NCBI GenBank assembly: GCA_020847775.1 | Contig: JADLBI010000199.1 | Location: 1-14,268, forward strand | From: Opitutaceae bacterium | Lineage (GTDB): Bacteria > Verrucomicrobiota > Verrucomicrobiia > Opitutales > Opitutaceae | Length of the DNA stretch: 14,268 bases | Direction of reading: 5' to 3' | Part shown: positions 1 through 5,976 of the stretch, piece after piece | How the letters are laid out: each line of letters opens with the position of its first letter | Position numbering within the stretch: position 1 is the first letter of the stretch | The notes under the pieces: model-generated | What the model saw: the letters and a program-made list of their open reading frames with translations, nothing else | What the model was told of the DNA's origin: nothing | Database searches by the model: none | Made by a program: the position numbers and the translations under genes

Positions 1-503
1 AGGACGGGTTTGCCTTCGATGCCGGCGACGGCCTTGCCCATGCAAGGGCTGTCCTGATTGGCGGTGGAGCCAACGGCGAGCTTCTTGTCGGTGTTAACGT
101 AGAGCCAAGCCCAGCCGGAGCCGAAGCGCGTGGCACCGGCCTTGGCGAACTCTTCCTTGAATTTGTCGAACGAGCCGAAGGTCGCGTTGATCGCTTCACC
201 CAGCGCGCCGGAGGGCGTGCCGCCTTTGCCGGGGCCGAGGATTTTCCAGAAGAACGAGTGGTTGGCGTGGCCGCCGCCATTGTTGCGCACGGCCCCGCGG
301 ATGGCTTCGGGAAGTTGCGAAAGATCCGCGATGAGATCGCACACGCAGTCCGGGCCGGTGATGCCGGCCGAGGCGAGGGCGTTGTTCAGATTGGTGATAT
401 ACGCCTGGTGATGCTTGCCGTGGTGGATCTCCATTGTGCGAGCGTCGATGTGCGGTTCGAGGGCGTTGGCTGCGTAGGGCAGGGCGGGAAGTTCGTAGGC
501 CAT
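1..503 (-). CDS. sodA: Superoxide dismutase, Mn type, N-terminal part (runs off left edge)
   Basis: This enzyme converts superoxide to oxygen and hydrogen peroxide in the cytoplasm. Translating the minus strand from the ATG at 503-501 gives 167 codons beginning MAYELPALPYAANALEPHID, the usual start of the Fe/Mn superoxide dismutase family. Two of the four metal ligands are visible: His27 in EIHHGKHHQAY and His82 in NNGGGHANHSFFW. The Gly-Gly pair before His82 and the overall likeness to E. coli SodA favour manganese over iron, though metal choice cannot be proved from sequence. The other two ligands (the Asp and His of the DxWEHAY motif, at about residues 168 and 172 in E. coli) should lie just past the window edge, so the gene is cut by the window and shows no sign of being broken. 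tadA ends 64 bases upstream on the same strand. I see no convincing promoter or ribosome binding site in that gap. Confidence 0.95.
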   Translation of the reverse strand, partial: MAYELPALPYAANALEPHIDARTMEIHHGKHHQAYITNLNNALASAGITGPDCVCDLIADLSQLPEAIRGAVRNNGGGHANHSFFWKILGPGKGGTPSGALGEAINATFGSFDKFKEEFAKAGATRFGSGWAWLYVNTDKKLAVGSTANQDSPCMGKAVAGIEGKPV

Positions 504-567
504 GTTTATCGTTGGGTTGGAGTTTATGTTAGTGGGAAAGCACAAGTTGCACCGGGTGCCGGTTTCG

Positions 568-1107
568 TCAACCGCCCGCTGTGTCTTCGTCGATTCGTTT
601 CAAACGAAAGAAGGCCTGCAAGAGTTCGCGGCACTCGGGTTCCATGACTTCGCCGGCGGAAATTTCCAAGTGATGATTCACGCGCGGCAGGGCGTTGAGA
701 TCGGTCGCGCCGCCGAGGCAGCCCATCTTGGGATCGCGCACGGCGTAGCAGACGCGCTTAAGCCGCGACATGAGCGTCGCCCCCGAGCACATCGGGCACG
801 GCTCCTTCGTCACGTAGAGCGTGCAACTGTCGAGCCGCCAGTCGCCAATCGCGTTGGCGGCCTGCGTGATCGCGAGCACTTCGGCGTGGGCGGTGGGATC
901 GTGCGCGGCTTCGACGGTGTTGTGGGCGAGGGCGATGATCTCGCCTTCGCGTTCGATTACCGCGCCGATAGGCACTTCGCCGCGCCGCCACGCGTCAATG
1001 GCCTGATTGTAGGCAAGGCTCATGAAAAACGCGTCATCGCGGACGAGTTGCGATGGGAAACGCTTTTCAAAGGGACAATCGGGCGCGGGCTTTCCAGTTG
1101 GTTTCAT
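568..1107 (-). CDS. tadA: tRNA-specific adenosine(34) deaminase TadA
   Basis: TadA deaminates the wobble adenosine of tRNA-Arg(ACG) to inosine. The 179-residue product is a zinc-dependent cytidine-deaminase-fold protein. His74 and Glu76 in the TAHAE motif, and Cys104 and Cys107 in PCPMC, supply the zinc ligands and the proton-shuttling glutamate. REVPVGAV of E. coli TadA is matched by GEVPIGAV at 43-50, and the C-terminal helix ending FFRLKR also fits. The start at 1107 gives about 22 more N-terminal residues than E. coli. The next Met (residue 29) would fall inside the first helix, so the longer form is preferred. A related nucleoside deaminase such as guanine deaminase is less likely given the TadA-like AxRDxKxG region and tail. 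The gene is divergent from infA and lies upstream of the superoxide dismutase gene on the same strand; nothing suggests a functional link between those two. Confidence 0.92.
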   Translation of the reverse strand: MKPTGKPAPDCPFEKRFPSQLVRDDAFFMSLAYNQAIDAWRRGEVPIGAVIEREGEIIALAHNTVEAAHDPTAHAEVLAITQAANAIGDWRLDSCTLYVTKEPCPMCSGATLMSRLKRVCYAVRDPKMGCLGGATDLNALPRVNHHLEISAGEVMEPECRELLQAFFRLKRIDEDTAGG

Positions 1108-1249
1108 GAGCAGGCGAGGGGGCCGCGAGTGGGCGGCGATCCGGGTAAAGCCTTGACTTACGGGGGGCTTCTAAGGCTTACAAGTGGGTTTTCGACCCTC
1201 GCACCAGCATTATGCACCAAGCCCAAGTTGTTCCGTCCCTCCTCATCGT
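1108..1249. promoter_or_regulatory. Divergent tadA/infA intergenic region with weak infA promoter candidate
   Basis: These 142 bases separate two divergent genes, so they should contain promoters in both directions. The best plus-strand candidate is TTGACT at 1153-1158 with TACAAG at 1179-1184. The spacing of 20 bases is longer than ideal and the -10 match is only partial. I see no matching pair for tadA and no clear Shine-Dalgarno sequence before either gene. The infA leader just upstream of its ATG is pyrimidine-rich (CCGTCCCTCCTC). Confidence 0.25.
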
Positions 1250-1507
1250 ATGGCAGATGTAAACACGATTGAGGTTGAGGGTAAAGTTGTCGCCGTTCTC
1301 CCCGGCACCATGTTCAAAGTCGAGTTGTCCAACGGTCACGTCGTGTTGGCCCACATTTCGGGCAAACTCCGCAAGCACTTCATCAAGATCGCTTCGGGCG
1401 ACACGGTGAAGATGGAGATGAGCCCCTACGACATTGAGAAAGCGCGCATCACCTACCGTGTGCGCGAGCAAAGCGCATCACGCCCGGCCCCGCCGCGTCG
1501 TCGCTGA
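1250..1507 (+). CDS. infA: Translation initiation factor IF-1
   Basis: IF-1 binds the A site of the 30S subunit during translation initiation. The product is a single S1/OB-fold domain. It opens MADVNTIEVEGKVVAVLPG, followed by MFKVEL, LAHISGKLRKHFIKI and SPYDIEKARITYR, all close to E. coli IF-1. The reading frame is open further upstream to an ATG at 1184, but the preceding residues are not IF-1-like, so the ATG at 1250 is chosen. The protein has 85 residues against about 72 in most bacteria. The surplus is a C-terminal tail rich in Arg, Pro, Ser and Ala (REQSASRPAPPRRR) beyond the normal end of the OB fold. xerD starts 12 bases downstream, so the two are probably co-transcribed. Confidence 0.95.
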   Translation: MADVNTIEVEGKVVAVLPGTMFKVELSNGHVVLAHISGKLRKHFIKIASGDTVKMEMSPYDIEKARITYRVREQSASRPAPPRRR

Positions 1508-1519
1508 GCGGTTCTGGCC

Positions 1520-2458
1520 ATGTCGGCCAAGGCAGAGCCCATTGTATCGCGCGCGCCCGCCGGGTTTGCCGAGGATATCAACGGGTTTCTGAATTTCTTG
1601 GAACTTGAGCGCAATTTATCGCGCAAGACTTTCGAGAGTTACTGCCTGGATCTCGATCAATGCGCCGCATTTTTGGCCAAGGGCGGACACAACGATTGGC
1701 GCGGCGTGCCCGGCGATGCGGTCGCCCGATGGATCCACACCCTGAGCGGCGCAGACTACGCGGTTAGCAGTCTGGCGCGCAAACTCGCCGCCCTGCGCGG
1801 GCTCTCGCGCTATTTGCAGCATGAGAAATTGCGCGCAGACGATTTCACCGCGCTGCTACGCACTCCCAAACAGTCACGCAAGATGCCCGGCACGCTGACC
1901 CCGGCCGAAGTCGAAAAATTACTGGCCGCGCCGACCGGCGGAGACGCCCATGCACTGCGCGACAAGGCGCTGCTCGAATTGTTTTACTCCAGTGGCCTGC
2001 GGGTATCCGAACTCGGCGGGCTCACCATCCAGCAAATCGATTTGCAGCACGGTTTCCTGCGGGTTTTCGGCAAGGGCTCGAAGGAGCGCGTCGTGCCGAT
2101 CGGCCGCAAGGCCGCCGATGCGGTCGCCGTGTGGCTCGAATCGGGCCGACCGCATTTCGTGAAACCGCGCACCGGCAGCACGCTGTTTCTCAGCGCGCGC
2201 GGCACCGCGCTCTCGCGCGTGACGCTGTGGGTGATCGTAAAAAAATACGCGCGGCTCGCCGGCATCACCAAGCCGGTCAAGCCGCACTTGTTGCGCCACT
2301 CTTTCGCGACGCACCTGCTGACCGGCGGCGCGGATTTGCGCGCCATCCAGGAAATGCTCGGACACGCCAACATCGCCACGACGCAGATCTACACCGCGGT
2401 CGAATCGAAACGCCTCATCGACCAGCACGAAAAATTTCACCCGCGCAATCACGGCTGA
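1520..2458 (+). CDS. xerD: Site-specific tyrosine recombinase XerD
   Basis: Xer recombinases resolve chromosome dimers at dif during cell division. The 312-residue protein has an N-terminal SAM-like core-binding domain (about 15-110) and a C-terminal catalytic domain (about 125-305). All catalytic residues are present: Arg161 in GLRVSEL, Lys185 in GKGSKER, His256 and Arg259 in HLLRHSFATH, His282 in LGHANIATTQIY and nucleophile Tyr291. The block SRVTLWVIVKKYARLAGI and the C-terminal HPR are closer to E. coli XerD than to XerC, but the XerC/XerD assignment is tentative. There are no integrase-type extra domains, phage genes or att-like repeats nearby, so this is a housekeeping Xer and not a mobile integrase. 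It follows infA by 12 bases, without a Shine-Dalgarno sequence. A hairpin with a short T run lies shortly downstream. Confidence 0.9.
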   Translation: MSAKAEPIVSRAPAGFAEDINGFLNFLELERNLSRKTFESYCLDLDQCAAFLAKGGHNDWRGVPGDAVARWIHTLSGADYAVSSLARKLAALRGLSRYLQHEKLRADDFTALLRTPKQSRKMPGTLTPAEVEKLLAAPTGGDAHALRDKALLELFYSSGLRVSELGGLTIQQIDLQHGFLRVFGKGSKERVVPIGRKAADAVAVWLESGRPHFVKPRTGSTLFLSARGTALSRVTLWVIVKKYARLAGITKPVKPHLLRHSFATHLLTGGADLRAIQEMLGHANIATTQIYTAVESKRLIDQHEKFHPRNHG

Positions 2459-2464
2459 AGCACG

Positions 2465-2479
2465 AGTCGTGGCACGACT
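2465..2479. repeat. Perfect 7+1+7 palindrome after xerD
   Basis: AGTCGTG at 2465-2471 and its exact reverse complement CACGACT at 2473-2479 flank a single G. It sits 7 bases past the xerD stop and 11 bases before the terminator-like hairpin. No T run follows. It could be a protein-binding site, an RNA hairpin stabilising the xerD 3' end, or part of a dispersed repeat. Confidence 0.5.
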
Positions 2480-2490
2480 GGCATGCTTGA

Positions 2491-2514
2491 CGCGTTGGGC
2501 AGAACGCGCCTTTT
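2491..2514 (+). terminator. Candidate intrinsic terminator of infA-xerD
   Basis: CGCGTT (2491-2496) and AACGCG (2503-2508) form a perfect 6-bp stem around the loop GGGCAG, followed by CCTTTTG. The T run is short (four) and starts two bases after the stem, so termination may be partial. It ends 6 bases before the next start codon, which suggests the 80-codon gene is at least partly separated from infA-xerD or relies on readthrough. Confidence 0.45.
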
Positions 2515-2520
2515 GAACCC

Positions 2521-2763
2521 ATGCCCACGCCGACCGAACAGAATTTCCAAGACTACAAGCAGGCTGAAAAGAAAGCGCTCGAGATTGTCGCCGCGATGAA
2601 GTCGGCCAGCGCGAAAAAGACCGACATCGAGCTGGCACTGCTGGTGGCGATCTTCGAATTGCACAAGGGTTCGCTGCCGCCCCAAACCGTTGGCAACATC
2701 GTGCAAGGCCACCTCAAACAGGTCATTCCATTCTACCAGTCGAAGCAGCAGCCAAACGGTTAG
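2521..2763 (+). CDS. Small conserved-looking protein of unknown function (80 aa)
   Basis: I do not recognise this 80-residue protein. It begins MPTPTEQNFQDYKQAEKKAL and ends with a short charged tail (SKQQPNG). It has no signal peptide, no membrane segment and no cysteines. The pattern of charged residues alternating with Ala, Leu and Ile suggests two or three amphipathic helices; TDIELALLVAIFELHKG is the most hydrophobic. Coding is supported by the normal amino-acid composition and the clean ATG and TAG. No Shine-Dalgarno sequence precedes the start, but most genes here also lack one. It follows xerD by 62 bases on the same strand and converges with rapA. Nothing in the sequence allows a function to be assigned. 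Confidence 0.65.
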   Translation: MPTPTEQNFQDYKQAEKKALEIVAAMKSASAKKTDIELALLVAIFELHKGSLPPQTVGNIVQGHLKQVIPFYQSKQQPNG

Positions 2764-2812
2764 CCCGCCTATTTCACACGCAGGGACAAATTGTGTCCAC
2801 ATTGTCACTGCG

Positions 2813-2871
2813 TTCCAATGCGGCTACCGTGGCCGCGCTTGAGTCCCGCGTCCGCGGGATGAAAGCGTGGC
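2813..2871 (+). repeat. GC-rich palindromic repeat, intergenic copy
   Basis: The element starts TTCCAATGCGGCTACC, passes through GTGGCCGCGCTTG and ends AAAGCGTGGC. CCGCGCTT (2833-2840) can pair with AAGCGTGG (2863-2870) at 7 of 8 positions. Inside lies a perfect inverted repeat, CCCGCG (2845-2850) with CGCGGG (2853-2858). GCGGCTAC and GTGGCCGC at the left end can form a second small hairpin. The same blocks in the same order occur inside purL on the minus strand at 10501-10570, which makes this a dispersed repeat family and not a chance palindrome. In this junction it may also act as a transcript-end hairpin. Confidence 0.7.
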
Positions 2872-2911
2872 TTGGGGTGGGAAAATATGCGGGTTAGTGA
2901 ACGGAGGGATA

Positions 2912-3019
2912 GCCACAAAGAACACAAAGAATCAGTCTGTCATCGGAGCCCCGACCGCGGGCCCATAGGCCCCTTGTGGGCCACGCCGATCATTTGGAAT
3001 TTTTGTGTTTTTGGTGGCC
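2912..3019. repeat. Nested palindromic element (MITE/REP-like)
   Basis: The left arm is AGCC followed by two perfect tandem copies of CACAAAGAA (2914-2931). The right arm at 2999-3019, rich in TTTTTGTG and ending GGTGGCC, matches the reverse complement of the left arm at 16 of 21 positions. Within the arms, ATCGG (2942-2946) pairs with CCGAT (2986-2990), and GGCCCA (2960-2965) with TGGGCC (2977-2982). The core also alternates GGGCC (2959-2963), GGCCC (2968-2972) and GGGCC (2978-2982), allowing two mutually exclusive hairpins. No transposase or protein-coding content is present. It looks like a non-autonomous palindromic insertion, though terminal duplications are not evident. Confidence 0.55.
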
Positions 3020-3029
3020 AATAAATTCG

Positions 3030-3050
3030 CATGGACAGGCCTGTGTCATG
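3030..3050. repeat. Imperfect palindrome just past the rapA stop
   Basis: The perfect 10-base palindrome ACAGGCCTGT (3035-3044) is flanked by outer CATG copies at 3030-3033 and 3047-3050, giving an imperfect hairpin 4 bases past the rapA stop codon. No T run follows in the direction of rapA transcription, so it is a weak terminator candidate at best. It may instead protect the rapA mRNA end. Confidence 0.3.
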
Positions 3051-3054
3051 CGCG

Positions 3055-5904
3055 TCATTCGCCCGCGCCTTCGAGAATTAGGCGGATGGAGTCGAGGCGC
3101 AGGCGGGATTGCTCGATGGCGGTGCGGGTTTGGCGGACCTGCTTTTTCGCGAGTTCGATTTCCTCGGGGCGCACGTTGTCGTTGAGTCTGCCGAGGGTGA
3201 CGAGGCGTTGCAGCTCGGCGGTGAGCGCGTTGGCGGCGGTTTCGCGGGCGGTTTGGCGCAGGGGTTGCGCCAACGCCTCGGCGCGCTCAGTGGCGCCTTC
3301 GAGCAGATTCTTGAGCAGCGTGGCGTTGAAACCGGGCTTTTCCAAAAAGCGCGGCAATGGCGCGTCTTCCAGATCGCGGGAGAATGCGGCGGGTTCGCGT
3401 TCGGCGGTGAGATCGTGGCCGTGAATGTCCACGAGCACGCGGATCGGCGTGGGCGCGAGGAATTGATCCACGTGCCAGCGCGAATCGCCGACGGTTTCGA
3501 GGACGAAGACGGCTTCGAGCAAAAGGTTGGGCCGGTCGGCTTCGAGCAGGCAGAACGCCGTGGTGCCCGCGGGTGATTCGATGAGCAGATCAATCGTGTC
3601 CTGCACGAGCGGATGATCGGCAGTGATTAGCCGGATGTCCTCGCGGGCGATGGCGCGGGCGCGGGTGTAAGTGGCGAGCATCCCTTCGCGCGGGATCGAA
3701 GGGAACGCTTCGACGTAGGCGTGGTCGGCGTCGAGGTGCACATCGCCGTCTTCGTGATCGGTCACGCGCACGCCGAAATGGTCGAGCAGATCGGTGAGGA
3801 AGCCGCGGAGTTTCGGGTCGGTATCGGCTTCGCGCACCTTGGCGATGACTTGTTGCGCGGCGGCGGCATCGAAGGAATTGAGTTCGAGCAAACGATCGCG
3901 GCCCTGCTTGAGTTTTTGCAGCAAGGTCGCGCGGAACTTTTCGGTTTCCGCGATGAGCTTTTCCAATTTGGCGTGCGCGGTGGCGTGATCCTTTTCCTGG
4001 CCGAAATCGGCGGCGAGTTTGACCAAGCGTTCGTGGTAGGCGTCGCGATAATCGGTGCCGCCGTGCAGCGGGGCCTCGAAGGCGTTGAGACCGAGGTGAT
4101 ACCAGCGCGCGACCGCCTCGTTGACGCCACCGATCAGGTAGGGCACGTGGATGCGAATGGCCTGGGTTTGCCCGATGCGATCGAGGCGGCCGATGCGCTG
4201 CTCGACGAGGCCGGGATTGAGCGGCAGGTCGAAGAGCACGAGGTGATGGGCGAATTGGAAGTTGCGGCCCTCGCTGCCAATCTCGGAACAGAGGAGCACC
4301 TGCGCGCCGGCGGGCTCGGCGAACCACGCAGCCTGGCGGTCGCGTTGCACCAGCGGCAGACCTTCGTGGAAGAGCGCGAGGTTGAGGTTGAGCTTTTCCT
4401 TGATGGCGGCTTCGAGCGCGAGGACCTTGCGCTCGGATTTGCAGATGAGCAGCACCTTGGCGTCGGCGTGCGATTTTAGAAATTTCAATAGCCAATCCAC
4501 GCGCGGATCGTCCTTGAACGAGTAGCGAATGTCCGCATCGGCGCCGGTTTCCTCGGCGTGGATTTCGCGGGCGACGCGGGTGAGCAGGGTGGGTGACGCG
4601 CCTTCGATGGGCGCGGGGCAATACAGCCGCTTCGGAAAACCGCTCATGGCCGCGCGGGTGTTGCGGAAAACCATGCGGCCGGTGCCGTGCTGATCGAGCA
4701 GCGTGCGCAGGAGCGCGTCGCGCGCGCCGGGTTTGCCGGCGTCCAAATCGGCGAGGTGTTGGGCCAATCCCTCGGGGTCGCGGTCGAAGATTTTTTTCAA
4801 CGCGGCCTGATCCTTCGCGTTGAGCGGTTGGTTTTCGATCAGCCGGTCGGCGATGGCGGCGACGGAGCCGAAGCGTTCCGTCTCTTCGAGAAAGGTTTGG
4901 TAATCGTCGTAGCGGTGCGGATCCAGCAGGCGCAGGCGCGCGAAGTGTCCGGTTAAGCCGAGCTGCGTCGGTGTAGCGGTGAGCAGTAGCAGGCCGGGCG
5001 TTTTCTGCGCGAGCGCTTCGACGAGTTGATAATCGGCGCTGGCTTCCTGCGGCGTCCAACCGAGGTGGTGCGCCTCGTCCACGACCACGATATCCCAACC
5101 GGCGGCGACGACCTGTTCGCGGCGCTTTTCATCGCCGGCGAGGAAGCTCACGCTCGCGAGGGCGAGTTGGCTGGAGAGAAAAGGATTCTTGTCTGGTTCG
5201 CTTTCTTCGCAGGCGGCGCAGCGGGCCTCGTCAAATATCGTGAGCCACAAATTGAAACGTCGCAGCAGTTCGACGAACCACTGGTGCACGAGGGACTCCG
5301 GCACGAGGATGAGCGCGCGTTTGGCGCGGCCGACGGCGAGCAGGCGTTGCAGGATCAAGCAGGCCTCGATGGTTTTTCCGAGACCGACTTCGTCCGCGAG
5401 GAGCACGCGCGGGATTTGGCGGCGGGAGACTTCGTTGAGAATGTAGAACTGATGCGGAATCAGATCGATGCGGCCGCCGAGAAAACCACGCACGTCCGAT
5501 TGACGGAGCTGCGATTGCATTTTCAAGGTGCGGTGGCGCAGGTCGAAAACCTCGGCGGGATCGGCTTGTCCGGCGAGCAGGCGTTCCGCGGGTGAACTCA
5601 CGCTGGTGAGATCGGACACGCCGGATTCCGGCACGGTGACACCGCCGCCGGCATAAACGATCAGGCCTGCGTCTTCGGTGATGGTTTCCACCGTGAACGC
5701 CCGGCCGTCGCGCGTGGCGATTTTGTCGCCGATGTTGAATTGCACGCGCTTGAGCACGGGCGTGCCGCGGGCGTAGATGCGCTTTTCGCGCGTGGCGGCG
5801 AACTCGACCGTGATCCGGTTGTGATCGAGTTCAGTCACCGCACCCAAACCGAGTTCGGGTTCGCGCTCGCTCATGCATCGTTGTCCGACAAAATCCAAAG
5901 CCAT
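3055..5904 (-). CDS. rapA: RNA polymerase-associated SWI2/SNF2 ATPase RapA
   Basis: RapA is a double-stranded-DNA-tracking ATPase that binds RNA polymerase and helps recycle stalled or post-termination complexes. The 949-residue product aligns end to end with E. coli RapA (968 residues). It opens with GQRCMSEREPELGLGAV and the tandem Tudor-like N-terminal domains (about 1-105). The SNF2 ATPase lobes follow. Walker A is ADEVGLGKT (170-178) and Walker B is DEAHH (276-280), with LLLLTATP shortly after. The second lobe has EIGSEGRNFQFA (541-552) and the arginine-finger motif EQRIGRLDRIGQ (569-579/580). The long C-terminal region ends in the charged coiled-coil-like tail seen in RapA. The ATG at 5904 matches the E. 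coli N-terminus, whereas Met11 would cut into it. It follows the unknown 334-codon gene by 72 bases. No truncation or missing motif is seen. Confidence 0.95.
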   Translation of the reverse strand: MALDFVGQRCMSEREPELGLGAVTELDHNRITVEFAATREKRIYARGTPVLKRVQFNIGDKIATRDGRAFTVETITEDAGLIVYAGGGVTVPESGVSDLTSVSSPAERLLAGQADPAEVFDLRHRTLKMQSQLRQSDVRGFLGGRIDLIPHQFYILNEVSRRQIPRVLLADEVGLGKTIEACLILQRLLAVGRAKRALILVPESLVHQWFVELLRRFNLWLTIFDEARCAACEESEPDKNPFLSSQLALASVSFLAGDEKRREQVVAAGWDIVVVDEAHHLGWTPQEASADYQLVEALAQKTPGLLLLTATPTQLGLTGHFARLRLLDPHRYDDYQTFLEETERFGSVAAIADRLIENQPLNAKDQAALKKIFDRDPEGLAQHLADLDAGKPGARDALLRTLLDQHGTGRMVFRNTRAAMSGFPKRLYCPAPIEGASPTLLTRVAREIHAEETGADADIRYSFKDDPRVDWLLKFLKSHADAKVLLICKSERKVLALEAAIKEKLNLNLALFHEGLPLVQRDRQAAWFAEPAGAQVLLCSEIGSEGRNFQFAHHLVLFDLPLNPGLVEQRIGRLDRIGQTQAIRIHVPYLIGGVNEAVARWYHLGLNAFEAPLHGGTDYRDAYHERLVKLAADFGQEKDHATAHAKLEKLIAETEKFRATLLQKLKQGRDRLLELNSFDAAAAQQVIAKVREADTDPKLRGFLTDLLDHFGVRVTDHEDGDVHLDADHAYVEAFPSIPREGMLATYTRARAIAREDIRLITADHPLVQDTIDLLIESPAGTTAFCLLEADRPNLLLEAVFVLETVGDSRWHVDQFLAPTPIRVLVDIHGHDLTAEREPAAFSRDLEDAPLPRFLEKPGFNATLLKNLLEGATERAEALAQPLRQTARETAANALTAELQRLVTLGRLNDNVRPEEIELAKKQVRQTRTAIEQSRLRLDSIRLILEGAGE

Positions 5905-5912
5905 AGTCCCAT

Positions 5913-5944
5913 AAAAAACGCCCGTTTGCCCACGCTGACAAACG
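5913..5944 (-). terminator. Hairpin plus T6 tract before rapA (terminator or attenuator)
   Basis: Reading the minus strand, CGTTTG (5944-5939) pairs with CAAACG (5928-5923). The stem can extend by a U-G and a C-G pair. It is followed by GGCG and then six T residues (5918-5913), and the T run ends 8 bases before the rapA ATG. A later CGTTT on the same strand could pair with the CAAACG arm instead, giving a competing fold. This arrangement could end transcripts of the upstream gene or set the level of rapA readthrough. The four bases between stem and T run weaken the terminator call. Confidence 0.45.
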
Positions 5945-5976
5945 CGATTTTCAGGATGTGGCGCGGGATGCGGGCT

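Noticed and set aside
1184..1249. Upstream ATG for infA at 1184
   Set aside because: The 22 extra residues have no IF-1 likeness, and the family N-terminus begins at 1250.
1520..2458. Phage or island integrase marking a mobile element
   Set aside because: Length and sequence fit a housekeeping XerD. No phage genes, tRNA end or attachment repeats were seen nearby.
2764..3054. CRISPR array or small RNA gene in the convergent gap
   Set aside because: The CACAAAGAA copies are directly adjacent with no spacers, and no promoter is evident. Palindromic repeat elements explain the structure better.
3590..5098. 502-codon minus-strand open frame overlapping rapA in another frame
   Set aside because: The product is extremely rich in Arg, Pro and Ala, a frame-shifted reading of rapA. 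The RapA motifs all lie in the other frame without interruption.
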